DNA from: Nilaparvata lugens
Lineage: Eukaryota; Arthropoda; Insecta; Hemiptera; Delphacidae
NCBI RefSeq assembly: GCF_014356525.2
Contig: NC_052515.1
Coordinates: 21,656,365 to 21,720,364, forward strand
Direction of reading: 5' to 3'
DNA: 64,000 bases
The notes beneath the pieces are model-generated. The model saw only the letters and a program-made list of their open reading frames with translations. It was not told where the DNA came from and searched no databases. The translations under genes were made by a program, and so were the position numbers. Shown here in pieces: positions 41,290-52,947 of the stretch. Position 1 is the stretch's first letter; each line of letters opens with the position of its first letter.

Positions 41290-44200
41290 ATATGTTAGTT
41301 TACATCCAAATTTTCATCCCTAAGTTTTTGGTTTTAAGCTAAGATAAAAGAAAGAAATCATATAATGGTAGTCAATAATCAAAGTGATCGAATAAACTCT
41401 ATTCAAATTTATGCAAATTCACATTAAAATCATCCCACTTTAATATTTTTGATAGTAAAGTTTAGGACATGAGAAATCAGCCACAATAAATGTTATACTA
41501 ACTTTTATGAATGGACTCTTATGTATGAATGGATTCCCATGGGAGAAAGAATCAGTGGATTGGCTGCTTTTACACTTTTGGATAAGTGAAACGAAAAGTG
41601 AACGACAAGCTATATGCCAAAAATTCCGGAATAAGCAAGAGATCCATGGATATCAGTCATCAAATTCCGAATCAACTTAATTTGGATTTGATTTAATCTT
41701 CAATTGCATCAAGCAAAAACAAAAATAACATGATCACTGCTAATTTTATAACTGTCAACTGAGAATATTAATATTGCCAATGAATTAAGTCGAGGTCGAC
41801 TCTTAAGCCCTGCCCAATATTCTACAAAATTCGCTGCAATTAGACTACTATTCTACAGAGCAGTTCCAACACATCAATTAATTATTCCAATGATTTGACT
41901 CGATAATTTTCATGCCAAGTTGTGGCCTAATCTCAAAAACGATTATAACAATTTTGGTAGAATTAAGATTATAAATGTTTCACAAAAATAATCTTATCTT
42001 TCAATTCCTGTAGCGAAGCACGGGTGCCCTGCTAGTTTATTATATGATAGGTATTACTAGCTAGTTGCTGGTTATTATCAATAATTAATAATAATTTATA
42101 GTTTATCTCTTATCATCTAATTTTCTTTTTTCAAACTTACCTCAAAATCGGTCTGTTTATTTATTCTCTTTTTACTACAATAGAATGTTATTTGTTTACA
42201 TTCTATAATATTATAACGTAAATAATAAAGTAAAATTAAGGGCTATAATTAATGTTGTGATCGGTGATATGGTATAGTAAATGAATATAGTACATAGTCT
42301 ACGTGTTAGATTCAATAGTATTTGATAATTACAAATACATTTCCCTTCAATGTGACAAAGAGGTTCATCGTTGTTCTTGTCTTAGATAGATTTTGTATTT
42401 TGTGATCTTCATAAGTAGCTTTTTTTGTTCTTGTTTATTGTTGCCTTGGGTATTTTTTTTTTAGAATAAGGCATGCCTTGTCTCTTGTCTGGGATAGTGC
42501 AAAAGTACATAATATAGGTAGGCTGAGTGGTGGATTCATATTAATGATAAAGGAAACTAGGCATCAAACGTAGAAGTCTGTGTTTTTCTATTTAGATTTT
42601 CTGCATATTTCAACTTTTTTCTCAAAAACTACTCACACTACAGCTTCCAGACTAGTTTTATTCAATTTTTCAGATATTTTTCCATATGAATTGAACATAA
42701 GTTTTTCAAAAACTAGTCCCCAAACAATTCAGCATCGGTGTATTTCACCAGTTCCTCTGAATTCTGGGCGAAATCATTCATCCTGTATAGCTCGCTTATG
42801 AAGCGTTTATGGATGTATGTTTATTGGAACTTTTTTCTTATTTTTACCTCTTCTATCACGTATTAAATTATTTTACCATAATTATGAATCACCCTGTATA
42901 TTAGATCACACTTTCCTCAAGGCTGGTCGAACTTCATTGGATAGTTTTATTTCAAAATATGCTTCAAGCTCTGTTGCAATGATGGAAAGTAACTCATTTC
43001 ATGCTCTGAATGGAAGATATGCATAATATATAATGATTCACCAGCGAATTACTCTGCCCATAGCGCTAGAGGGAATAGCTTGATCGATTTGATATGGGCG
43101 AATATTGAGGGTTTACAGGTAGTGAAAGACTTGATTGTGTCTGATAGTATTCTTATAGTCCGGGAGCAAATGTCATGAATAAGGTATACTCAGTGGTCAT
43201 TTTTGGGTAACAGCCGTGCAAGATGTCTGAATTTTTTCGTTAGGTCTACTATAATAATGATCGTGATGATGATGAAGTCGAAATAACCGTTCAAGATATT
43301 CAACCGTTTTTCTAGACTAAAATATTTTTAAAATCTTCCTTTCCATTTTTTGTGAAAAACTTTTTCCTCTAAAACGCATATTTTTTTAGTTATAACCTTC
43401 AAAAGCACCCCCCCCCCAAAAAAAAACGTTTTTTTTTAATTTCATTCCATTATAACTTTTTTCGTGCAAGAGATACAGAGAAATTTTTAATCTATGGAAT
43501 TTAGAGCGTTTTTTCAACTTTGGAACAATATATTTTCATGCGCTGTACATTCTCCAGCGCCCTCCAAAGAAAACCCTGCACGGCTTCTGGTGCGTTTTTC
43601 CATATGCATGAGGTAACAAGCTAGAACTATAAAATCGATTTTTCATGACTACTACAAGATAGAGTCTTGCAAATGGTCTCAATCTCTTCGTTACAACAAG
43701 CTGAATAAGAATAGTGATGATGAAAACAACGAAAATATTCGACATGATTGAAAAATTCTAGATGGCGGTCATTATTGACAGAAATTTTTATATCGCTTGC
43801 TAGTTAGTATTGTGAGAGATATCGAATTGGTTTTACCACCAAAGTGTTCAGAATCAACGAAACTATGATGTTCGAGAGAATAGACTCATTTCGACCACTC
43901 TTTAAAATGACGTCTGGTTGGAGGCTGTAAGTCTATATTCCACGGCTGGAGCGTCATCGGAAAAAGAGAGAAAACTATTGTGTGCAGCGGAAATAGTATA
44001 TTTTGCACCTAGAGCAGAAAATGAGACTTTTCCGGCTCGAAATCGGTTTTCAAGTCCGAGGCCGTAGGCCGAGAACTAGAGACGATTGAGAGCCAGAAAA
44101 ACAGTTTTGCATGTGGTGCAAACGATATTTTTCTCCACACTACAGGTATTGCTGACAAAATAAATAAAGACTTGTTAAGTTATCGTACCTATCTCTTGAT

Positions 44201-44450
44201 TTTAGTGGTAGAAGATTTGCAGTCAGGATTTCAGATTCTTTTAAAATTTCACTTTGAATATCATGGGCGTTGTCATCTTCAAGCATTTTTGAGAATTCGG
44301 AATGCGCTAATCAACAATAAATAATTGAATAAAAATGGTTGCAAAGCAAATGCAGAATTAGTTTGACTCGAAACTCGAACTGAAATAATTGCAACTTCAG
44401 ATGAAGAATGTTGACACTTGCCCGAACTAGTGGATGACTTATTAACTACG
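41290..44450. other. Non-coding, repeat-derived sequence
   Basis: No convincing gene. Ends of dispersed repeats are visible at 42005-42045 ('TAGCGAAGCACGGGTGCCCT', like family B/D ends). ORFs of 70-ish codons at 42580-43026 have no family signature. A C-run/A-run junction lies at 43410-43440. Confidence 0.5.
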
Positions 44451-44452
44451 GA

Positions 44453-44655
44453 CTTCCATGTTAGCGGCTAGAAAGAGTACATTTTCCAGTCTAGGACGGA
44501 AAGAAACCCTTTTCTGACGTCAGACGAGAGTCGTCTGCAAACAAGGTCTTTCAGATCTACATAGGGACTGGAAAACAGCTGCTTTCTGTGCAGTGTGGCG
44601 AAAACATTTTTGCCCGTGGTGCGAACGCTATTTTTTGCCACACAGAAAAATAAAC
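44453..44655. repeat. GC-richer repeat, copy 1
   Basis: Shares 'CGTCAGACGAGAGTCGTCTG', 'CAAACAA', 'CTTTCAGATCTA', 'GGGACTGGAAAACAGCTGCT' and 'TTCTGTGCAGTGTGG' with 44981-45150. A related but weaker block is at 43900-44160. Contains the small palindrome CAGACGA-GAG-TCGTCTG. Confidence 0.75.
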
Positions 44656-44662
44656 TATATAT

Positions 44663-44713
<51 letters not shown>
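44656..44713. repeat. (TA)n microsatellite
   Basis: About 28 TA dinucleotides with one slip. Confidence 0.95.
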
Positions 44714-44717
<4 letters not shown>

Positions 44718-44980
44718 ATAGTTGTTTACTAAGCACTTCCGAGAGCAGAAGTGGAAGGTGATAGCTCTAGCAAATCTGAGGTAATCTGAATATCAGGAAA
44801 TTGTCCAAGTATTTTTATTTTTTATTCTGATTTGTCTAAATAACCTAAAAGATTATGTTCAATTATGTGGGAGGTTGAGTTTATACTTTTCTATTCTTTC
44901 AAATGACAAAGAGATGATATTATTATAAATGTTTCAATTATTGAATAATGAAAAGTTTTCTAATCACCTTTCTTAGTTCC

Positions 44981-45150
44981 ATGTTAGTGGCCAGAAAGGG
45001 TACCCTATGGGTACCCTATCCGGCCTTAAACGGGAAGAAACCTGTTCTGATGTCAGACGAGAGTCGTCTGCAAACAATGCCTTTCAGATCTATGTAGGGA
45101 CTGGAAAACAGCTGCTTTCTGTGCAGTGTGGTGAAAACACGCTTTTTCCA
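44981..45150. repeat. GC-richer repeat, copy 2
   Basis: Second copy of the 44453 repeat, with a local duplication of GGGTACCCTAT at its left end (44998-45020). Confidence 0.75.
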
Positions 45151-46587
45151 CCAAATGCCAATAACAACAATTAGAAAACCATGTAACTCATGACTCCTTG
45201 AAGGTACAGACTTGGGAATGGTATCAATCTCTTTGTAATGATGTGTAGAGATAGATTATCCATGATGGCTATCTCAAAAATGTTTTTCATCATAAAAAAC
45301 AAGATGGCGGCAAAAATATGTCGATTTTCAAGAACTGGTGTGTAATTTGTCACGTGGTATTTTAGCACCACAAAATATTTTTGAAATGAACTACTGAACT
45401 TTAATAGAATTATAAAATGAAAAAGAAAGATAACCTAGACAAAGAACCACTCAAGTAAAATCGAATGTTGTTAGTGATAAAAGAGTAATCGTATTATCTA
45501 AAATGATAAGAAAAAACATGCATAATTGTGATTCAACAACTATGAGGATCCATTGGCAGAATTACAAATTATAAAGCAGCTTATTTATTATTGGCAGATC
45601 ATAAAAAATAATTGTTTGCATGTACATTTGAGGTGAGAATTGTTTATTTACATTTTTAATTGAATCAATCGATCTAGGATAAATCGATAGTTATTTGAAT
45701 CAACACCTAACGAATCAGCTGATTGTTCGATCAACCAGTGCAAGTTGAATTATAAAGTTTACTCACAAAAGATGTATTATATACACTGAGGAAGATTTAT
45801 GTAAATAAATAGGGACAACTATTATTGCTGCATAAATATTTATTACAATCTAAAAAAGTACAAAAATCAAGGGTATACAAAACTCGTATTAAAAACTAAA
45901 TATATGTTACATGTTAGCATTGTATATCGTGATTTATTTATCAGAATAGTTTAAGACAATCACTCCATATATTTATATAAATACTTTTATTTATTTTTTC
46001 TATTATAAAGTTGAAGAAACCCTGAATCTGAAGCAACCAATTGTATTGAGTTTGTTAAATTAAAAGCCAATCAGAGAGAAGCTTACAAATCGTTCAAGGA
46101 AGAGATAAAATTTTTCTGAAAACCACCTTCTTCTGGCTTGTGATCTCGTTTTGAAAGGATGCACATGTTCTTCCTTCCTGCTAAATTTCAAAATTATCAA
46201 GCCAATCCCTTTTTTGAATGTGAACTATTTGTAATTAATGTTTATTTATCTGTGAACTCAGTGTTGTTGAAGAGTTCGTAATTGTAATCAATTCCCATAA
46301 ATATATCTTTAATTCGGAAAGAAATCTATAAGAAATCTGGACCACACGCAAGCCCAGCTGAGACGAAAAGGACCTGCATAATTAATTATTGGGAATAATT
46401 AATTCATTCTACGAGACCATCAAGAACATCATTAATGTGAGTGTTAGATCAAACGAGCTCGTTTTATAAAGGCCTTTTGTTAAGAGTTGGGGAATTAATC
46501 AAAGTGCTATATAAATGGATTCAAATCAAGGAAATTTCGCAATGTGTTGAGTGCTATCATATAGTTTATAAGAACGTTTTATGAATT
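45151..46587. other. Sequence left of the PHD-type LINE
   Basis: No gene recognised. 46240-46560 might be part of an LTR or the 3' region of the LINE's target; I found no matching stretch right of 50500 that would prove it. Confidence 0.4.
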
Positions 46588-49497
46588 TTATTTGATATAT
46601 GTAAACCACACTTCAACATCCTGCTTTTCCAATAACCAATTCTTCAGAAAAAACTTGAAACTTCTCGGATTTTTTTGCTGCCTTATGCTAATTGGAATTT
46701 CATTGTATACTTTTGGGGCTATAAATAAATAAAAACGTTTAAAGATTTCTTTGTGTGGTCTTGGTCTGGTTAAATTACTTGCGGATCGGAGATAATATTC
46801 GCGGTTAGCAACGTTCACTTGTCCACTTCTAAAAAAGAAAATTGACAATACTTTGAAGAAATACAGATACCTTAGTGGTAGAAATCCCCATTTTCTGAAA
46901 ATTGGCAAAGAGCTAAATAATCTTGGTTTTTTGTCTATGGTCCTCAATATGTATTTTTGCCCGGTGACAAGAGGTTTAATGTTATTAAAATAAGCTCCTC
47001 CCCATACCGCTATTCCATATTGTAGTCTACTGTTTACGAGTGCATAGTACAGCGATTCCATGACATATTCGGGGCATAAATTTCTTATATAGTAAAATTT
47101 TCTGCATACACACGTAAGTTCCCTCTTCAATTTAATTATTTGTTGGTTCCAAGTAAGCTTGGAATCAATTATAATACCTAGATATTTAACTTGGGGTGCT
47201 TCTGAAATCTTTTCACAGGTGCAGTTTATTGGACTATCACATTCATTTGAATGAAATGATATATTCATTAAATCATTTCCTTCAGGCCTCAGCTTGTGGA
47301 CAATTATGTGGGATTTACTGGCATTCAGTTCTAGGGCGTTCACCTGCAGCCATAAATTCAATTTCTTCAAATCTTCACTAATCATCTGAGCCAACTGACC
47401 CCTATCATCTGCACTGTAACTCAGTGCTGTGTCGTCGGCAAAGGCTGTGACAGATCCCTCAAAGTTGCCGTTACAAAGATCATTAACATACACAAGGAAC
47501 AGCTCAGCTGATAGACCGGACCCCTGAGGCAGACCTACCCCTGTATCTATAAGTTTTAGCTCGCTTAGCGAATCCCCAATCCTTACCTGTTGTGACCTAT
47601 TACTTAGAAAGCTTTTAAACCAATTATTACATACACCTCTAACTCCTGAGTCTTGCAATTTTCCCAACAATATATCGTGATTCACAGTATCATACGCTTT
47701 TCGGATATCCAAATAGAGGCCGGCACATTTCTTATTATTGTTTATTCCATTATATATTTCAGAGATAAATTTAAGCATGGCGTCCTCTGTACTTAGTCCT
47801 TTTTGAAACCCGAATTGATTTTTGCTGAAAAAACTGTGTTTGGTTAGAAAGCTTACTAATCTTATCCTGACAACTTTCTCTAGGATTTTTGCAAATACTG
47901 AGAGAAGAGCGATAGGTCGGTAGTTGTTTGGATTTTCTTTATCCCCAGATTTGAAAATTGGTACTACAATTGCATTTTTTAATTTTTTTGGATACACACC
48001 AGTCTCCAAACTGAGGTTATATATGTGAGCAAGGGTGCTAGAGATCGATTTTATTACATTTTTAATTAGCTCAATTCTTATATTATCATAGCCTGGAGAT
48101 TTTCTGGATTTCATTGAGAGTACAATTCCTTCTATCTCTAAATTAGTTATTGGTGTGAAAAACATTGAATGGTAATGGTGAATTGGTTTGTCAAAAAGCA
48201 TTTTATAACTGTTATAATCGTTGATATTTAGCTTTTTTGTATTCTTAGCGCTGTATATACTGATAAAGTGATTATTAAGCTCATTTGCAATTAGATTCTC
48301 GTTTAGGAGAGTCTCTCCATTTGTTGCTCTCATTTTTTTAACTGGCTCTCTCCTGTTATTTTCTCCTAATAGCGTATTCACTACTTTCCAAGTCTCCTTA
48401 GAGTTTCCCCTCAAATTGTTTAGAGTCTCGCGAAAATATTTATTTTTGGATTCCTGTATTTCTTTCTTGAGTTTATCCCTGTACCTTTTATAATAATTTA
48501 GCAAGTTCTCGTTATATGGTTGTTTTGTGGTTTTTTTGTATAAGCGATTTTTAACTGTTATTCGGTTTAGCAAGTAGGGAGTGAGCCATGGTTTATGTGG
48601 TGGTTGTGTAAATATTTTCCTTTTATTACTTTCTCCTGTACATGCTATTTCCAAACACTCACTGAAAATTTCTAGAAATTTATCCAGAGCTAAATCTACG
48701 TCTGAAAGATCGAGGACACATTTCCAGTTAATTTTATTTAATTTATTGGCGAGAATTTCAACGTTTATTTTTTTCTGCTTTTCATTGTGATTAGTATTGG
48801 GTGAATGATTTATTCGCTTCTTAATCATTTTCTCAAAATAAAACTCTATAGCATAATGATCAGTGATTAGTAAATTCTTTATAATTGTGGAGGGATTGAA
48901 AGAATTCCTTGTTGTTACGTATCTAAACCATAAGTGATCGATGCATGAAGTTGATATGTTGGTTACTCTAGTCGGTTCGTTAACATAAGATGTAAACCCA
49001 TAACTTGACATAATGAATTGGTATTCATCTGATACTCGATTACTATCAAGCAGATCAATATTTATGTCACCTGTTATGATAGAATTATCATTATCTAACT
49101 TATCTAATACAGTTTTTATCTCTTTGAAGAACTCATCTACAGGTATATTGTGAAATCTATACACAGCGATAAGGCTTATTTCGACATTACCAAAAATAAA
49201 GTCAACTTTTAAGGCATCTACAGAGATTAGAACTATCTTATCGGCTATTGCTGTTATTTCTTTATTCACATAAACCGCTACTCCACCTGCTCTATAATTG
49301 TCATTGCAATTTGTAAAACAATTGTATCCATCTATTGGGTAAAGTTCAGACTCATCACTATATATCCAAATCTCTGTTAAAATTATACACTGCGGTTTTT
49401 TTGCATAACTTTCAAGCTCAATTAAAAAAAGGTCAAAGTTTTCTCTTAAGCTTCTTATGTTTTGTACTAAACAGAATAGTTCATTAAGGTCGGTCAT
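46588..49497 (-). CDS. LINE ORF2: endonuclease and reverse transcriptase (intact)
   Basis: A 969-residue uninterrupted protein. The AP-like endonuclease is N-terminal: QNIRSLREN, the acidic LTEIW, ITGDINIDLL (about residue 141) and S-C-I-D-H-L-W. The reverse transcriptase follows from about residue 440: VVPIFKSGDKENPNNYRPIA, QFGFQKGLSTEDA, YLDIRKAYDTVNHDILL, G-L-P-Q-G-S-G-L-S, then the catalytic TAFADDTAL (about 686) and KYLGIIIDSKLTW. All core residues seem present, so it may be active or only recently inactive. It follows ORF1 after a 72-nt spacer and starts at a true ATG. The set fits the CR1/Jockey group of LINEs; I cannot fix the clade. Confidence 0.93.
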   Translation of the reverse strand: MTDLNELFCLVQNIRSLRENFDLFLIELESYAKKPQCIILTEIWIYSDESELYPIDGYNCFTNCNDNYRAGGVAVYVNKEITAIADKIVLISVDALKVDFIFGNVEISLIAVYRFHNIPVDEFFKEIKTVLDKLDNDNSIITGDINIDLLDSNRVSDEYQFIMSSYGFTSYVNEPTRVTNISTSCIDHLWFRYVTTRNSFNPSTIIKNLLITDHYAIEFYFEKMIKKRINHSPNTNHNEKQKKINVEILANKLNKINWKCVLDLSDVDLALDKFLEIFSECLEIACTGESNKRKIFTQPPHKPWLTPYLLNRITVKNRLYKKTTKQPYNENLLNYYKRYRDKLKKEIQESKNKYFRETLNNLRGNSKETWKVVNTLLGENNRREPVKKMRATNGETLLNENLIANELNNHFISIYSAKNTKKLNINDYNSYKMLFDKPIHHYHSMFFTPITNLEIEGIVLSMKSRKSPGYDNIRIELIKNVIKSISSTLAHIYNLSLETGVYPKKLKNAIVVPIFKSGDKENPNNYRPIALLSVFAKILEKVVRIRLVSFLTKHSFFSKNQFGFQKGLSTEDAMLKFISEIYNGINNNKKCAGLYLDIRKAYDTVNHDILLGKLQDSGVRGVCNNWFKSFLSNRSQQVRIGDSLSELKLIDTGVGLPQGSGLSAELFLVYVNDLCNGNFEGSVTAFADDTALSYSADDRGQLAQMISEDLKKLNLWLQVNALELNASKSHIIVHKLRPEGNDLMNISFHSNECDSPINCTCEKISEAPQVKYLGIIIDSKLTWNQQIIKLKRELTCVCRKFYYIRNLCPEYVMESLYYALVNSRLQYGIAVWGGAYFNNIKPLVTGQKYILRTIDKKPRLFSSLPIFRKWGFLPLRYLYFFKVLSIFFFRSGQVNVANREYYLRSASNLTRPRPHKEIFKRFYLFIAPKVYNEIPISIRQQKNPRSFKFFLKNWLLEKQDVEVWFTYIK

Positions 49498-49569
49498 TTA
49501 TTTTTAACTTTCGTGGATTTTTCAAAAATTAGTAAACTTTTATTAAATAAACTAGTACATTTGTAATCA

Positions 49570-50487
49570 TTATAGTTTGCTTATATCACTTACTGAACTC
49601 AATGAGATTACCGGTTGACCCTCAGATTTTCGCATCAAAATTTTTCCGTTCCTAATCCAGAGATACTTGTAGTCCTTTTCTTTCTTGGCTGCTCTCGCCA
49701 GCGCTAGCACCTTCCTGTTCTCCGGCGACAGACTCTCGTTGAGGTACAGCGGGATGTCTGTTGGTAGGTCCATGTGTCGCGTTGAAAAGTTCCTCATCAC
49801 CCTCCTTCGCTTTAACAGCTCCTCCTTATCGATCCTTCTAGTCAGTTTTATTATAATTGGTGGCACTTTATCTTTTTCACGAGTTGGAAGACGGTGACAA
49901 TTGTCTATTTGCAGGTCGGTTATTGTATGTCCCAAAGCTTTGCTAACAGATTTCACAACACCAAGCAGATCCTCATTTTCCTCCTGAGGGAAATTATGGA
50001 GCTCCAGACAGTTCGATCTTGTATATTGCTGAATATCAGAGATGGCACGACGCAGTTCTTCATTTTCCTTTTTTAGTGCTATTATTTCGGTAGATTGTGT
50101 CTCAATTTTATCCAGGCACACCTTGAGTTGACTTTCTTGTTTTTTCACTTTCTCGAGTACATCACCGACAGATTCGTGACACGATTGTATAGAATCTCCT
50201 AAGCTCTTCTCCACACTTTTAATGTTCTCTGACACATTAGTGAGCATTTGCGCTAACTTCTCCAAGGTGATTTGTCCCTCTTTGATTGGCGTATCCATAG
50301 ACATGCTGAGTCTCTTGTTTCTGGTGCATCCATCACATCTCCACGATTTACCACTTTCAATTAGAAATTTGATTTCCTCTACTTTCATACTCACGCAGTT
50401 TCCATGGAACTGATTGTTACAGTCTATGCACTTCACTTCAGAGTTGTTTGCACCTCTCACCGACTTATTGCACATACCACACGACAT
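49570..50487 (-). CDS. LINE ORF1: PHD-finger nucleic-acid-binding protein
   Basis: A 305-residue protein starting at a true ATG. Residues 3-53 form a C4-H-C3 PHD-type finger (CGMC, CIDC, H-G-N-C, W-R-C-D-G-C). A coiled coil of about 100 residues follows (ENIKSVEKSLGDSIQS to ELRRAISDIQQYTR). After it comes the RRM-like and C-terminal block typical of L1-type ORF1p: LELHNFP, D-N-C-H-R-L-P and YLNESLSPENRKVLALARAA, KYLWIRNGKILMRKSE. Such proteins trimerise and coat LINE RNA. A PHD finger in ORF1 is known from CR1-like LINEs. Confidence 0.9.
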   Translation of the reverse strand: MSCGMCNKSVRGANNSEVKCIDCNNQFHGNCVSMKVEEIKFLIESGKSWRCDGCTRNKRLSMSMDTPIKEGQITLEKLAQMLTNVSENIKSVEKSLGDSIQSCHESVGDVLEKVKKQESQLKVCLDKIETQSTEIIALKKENEELRRAISDIQQYTRSNCLELHNFPQEENEDLLGVVKSVSKALGHTITDLQIDNCHRLPTREKDKVPPIIIKLTRRIDKEELLKRRRVMRNFSTRHMDLPTDIPLYLNESLSPENRKVLALARAAKKEKDYKYLWIRNGKILMRKSEGQPVISLSSVSDISKL

Positions 50488-50984
50488 TTCACACGAATTA
50501 TTATTTTAAATAAGTTCACAAATTATTTTTAAAACAGAGTTATACAATATTCCGCACGCAAAGACGTAGTTTTTCAGAAATGTTTACCTTCAGTTAGCGA
50601 TAAGATAGAGCCGCTCGGACACAACTGTATCTCACCGCTGTTCAACAGCTACTGAACTGATTCTTATTATCAACAGCTACTTATCCTAATTCATCTCGTG
50701 ATATACAGGTTGGGCTGTCTCAAATATAAGGTTACTGTTAATATTAAGGAAGATAAGACCCTACCTGAAATTTTAAGAACTATATCAATATAATTTATCC
50801 ATGTTGGCATTCATACCTGTATCACTAAGAAGGTCTTTGCGTAATATATGTACATGACACTTGAAACTTTTAACACTACACAATCTTATCCAAAATAGGC
50901 ACTATCAGTACGTCCAGTTTAATATTCCTGCAATTTGTTAGTACACTCGGCAACTTATTCGAAGTAATCCATAATATCGTCACC

Positions 50985-51425
50985 ATGAACCAGTCGCCAG
51001 CTAACTCACAAATTTCCTACTTTAGCAACCACCCCCAAAACCCTACGACTATGACACCAGCCGACCAACAACCCCAGTACAATGCAGCGGAGACCCCATG
51101 AGAGAGAGAGAGAGGGAGGCAGCATATGCTCCATCAATTTTGACCCACAAAACCTGGCCCAATTGTCTTCTACTAGGATCGATAATGTCGTCGATGTGAT
51201 AAATTCCAATGAGAGTCCAGCTGGTGGAGATGAAGGAGTGAGGGCGTCCAACCCTGTGCTGGCGTCTCCGCAGATCGCTCCAAGCGTCGCCAAGGGAACA
51301 GAGAATGCCGCCACCCAATCGCCATCCAATGCAGCCAGTCAACCACCATCCGCCACCACCAATCTAGAAAAACGCAACACCACATTAGACTCTTCAGTCG
51401 GTTATGCTACCAATCTCATGGCAAA
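50985..51425 (+). pseudogene. LTR-retroelement Gag, N-terminal part, frameshifted
   Basis: From the ATG at 50985 (in a good CACCATG context) a frame runs MNQSPANSQISYFSNHPQNP for 38 codons to a TGA at 51099. Just after, a GA-dinucleotide run (51101-51114) marks a frame change; the second frame, open from 51082, continues past it with a Ser/Ala/Pro-rich low-complexity stretch. A slip in the GA run would rejoin the two. The frame then reaches the LINE insertion point at 51425 and resumes at 56546. Confidence 0.6.
51410..51425 (+). repeat. Target-site duplication of the second LINE, left
   Basis: CCAATCTCATGGCAAA, identical to 56546-56561. It is part of the interrupted Gag frame. Confidence 0.95.
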
Positions 51426-52029
51426 GGTTGGTAGCACTGAGCTTCCCTGTGAAAAGCTTGTTTAGTTTGCTCCGAAATTTTAGTAAATTTAAAGTGTTTA
51501 ATTGAATTGTCTAGAGTGAAGTGTGTTCTTGGTGGTTCTTTGAGTTATAATGTATCCTACCTGATTCGAATATCCAGTCACATCGATTCGGTAAGTCTTG
51601 TGTGTGGAAAAAGACACTCGCATAGCACATAACCTATTGTGACGAGCTTAGGAATCCATTTTTGCGGCCGGTTTTCGCCTGTTGATGTTAACAGCAAACA
51701 AACAATTCTGCCTACTGACTTCTCTTCAATAGAGGGGGTGTGAGGAGCTGGCTAGTACAGACAGATATCGTTATCATCCCCGTCGATACAGTCAACAGCT
51801 CAACACTTCAGATAATCAGCTGTTAGCAGAGGCGCGCGTCTCCCGTTGCTATGACTACGATCTGAGTCATTTGTGGACATCGCAGGCGTACTACTTGAAG
51901 TCAGCTGTTCAACCTTGAATTTCCTAATCAGCGGATAAGCGGATAAGCCCTACGAAAACAGTCTGCGCAATATCTACAATGGCCTGTTTACCGTAGTTGT
52001 TTTCATAATATTATTTGAACTCTAGAAAC
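51426..52029 (+). promoter_or_regulatory. 5' UTR and likely internal promoter of the second LINE
   Basis: About 600 bp without an ORF. LINEs carry their Pol II promoter inside this region. I see no canonical TATA box at the start, as is usual. Confidence 0.5.
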
Positions 52030-52947
52030 ATGGAAAATAAAAGCGACCAATCTCTGGTGGAGCAGCTGAAATTATTCATATCAAACGAACTTAATTCTAT
52101 TAAGACAGAAATGAGTACTAATAATACGGCGGTCAAAACTTCAGTGGAGACTTGTAAGAAAGAGCTTATGAATGCAATAACTAAACTAAAAACAGATATC
52201 AGCACTTGTAATGTAAAAATAGATAAGTTGGCCAAGGAGAACGACACAGTCAAAAGAAATATATCAAGAATAAATATGCAAGTTATCAATAATACACAAC
52301 TACTCCAGTATAATGGAATAAAAATCATGAATATTCCTAGGGTGGAAAGCGAGAGTTTGTTCAACATTATTAAAATCATTTCAGATAGTATTGATTTTCC
52401 CCTCAATAAAGACACAATAAATCGATGCTACCGTATGCCACCACGGAATCCAGAGGCTATTTCTCCCATTATACTAAAATTTAACAACGAATCGGATAAG
52501 AGAGGATTTCTATCGTCAGCGCGGAAGTCATCTGAAGTTTTGAAGACTGGGCTGCTGGGTATGGAGCCAGACAAACCTATTTTTTGTCAAGAGTTGATGT
52601 CACCCTACTTCTATTCTCTTTTCAAACGTGCAAAGGATTTCCAATCAAGAGGTGTGCTCAAATACGTTTGGTTTAGGAACAACGAACTGCTGGTTAGGAA
52701 ATCAGATTCAAATAAAACCTTTAAAATCAGATATGCTGAAGACATAGGTGCTTTGGAGGGGGTTGAGGACCCTCACTACTCGGGAGACGACTTTGAAAGT
52801 GAAGGGTTGAGCACAGAAGCTTCGGAAAATGGAAATAAGACAACGGCAACCACAAGGAAGAAAAGGAAAGTGAATGCAGAGAGGCAGAGAAGAGGTAACC
52901 TATCCCAGCGTTCGATGGATAATTTTTTAGAGAGGCAGACACAGTGA
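52030..52947 (+). CDS. LINE ORF1: coiled-coil RNA-binding protein
   Basis: A 305-residue protein from the ATG at 52030. Residues 10-100 form a coiled coil (LKLFISNELNSIKTEMSTNN ... KLAKENDTVKRNISRINMQV). An RRM-like block follows (NGIKIMNIPR, INRCYRMPPRNPEAISPIIL), then the C-terminal RNA-binding block (FCQELMSPYFYSLFKRAKDF, LKYVWFRNNELLVRKSDS). The tail is basic (ATTRKKRKVNAERQRRGN) with a plausible nuclear signal. Unlike the other LINE here it has no PHD finger. Its TGA at 52945-52947 overlaps the ORF2 frame. Confidence 0.88.
   Translation: MENKSDQSLVEQLKLFISNELNSIKTEMSTNNTAVKTSVETCKKELMNAITKLKTDISTCNVKIDKLAKENDTVKRNISRINMQVINNTQLLQYNGIKIMNIPRVESESLFNIIKIISDSIDFPLNKDTINRCYRMPPRNPEAISPIILKFNNESDKRGFLSSARKSSEVLKTGLLGMEPDKPIFCQELMSPYFYSLFKRAKDFQSRGVLKYVWFRNNELLVRKSDSNKTFKIRYAEDIGALEGVEDPHYSGDDFESEGLSTEASENGNKTTATTRKKRKVNAERQRRGNLSQRSMDNFLERQTQ

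Larger units (their letters stand above)
46560..50600 (-). mobile_element. Near full-length two-ORF LINE
   Basis: ORF1 and ORF2 are both open and in the expected order. The 3' end falls shortly after the ORF2 stop, near an AATAAAATTCATAAAA stretch. The 5' UTR appears short and its limit is unclear. I could not find a target-site duplication by eye. Confidence 0.75.

Noticed and set aside
42580..43026. Possible short secreted proteins
   Set aside because: No splice context, no family signature and AT-rich hydrophobic composition; expected by chance.
46240..46560. LTR left of the PHD-type LINE, belonging to the Gag element
   Set aside because: No matching copy was found right of the Gag region, and no primer-binding site is evident.
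51006..51385. Minus-strand ORFs opposite the Gag N-terminus
   Set aside because: Low-complexity shadows; the plus frame connects across the LINE insertion and the minus frames do not.
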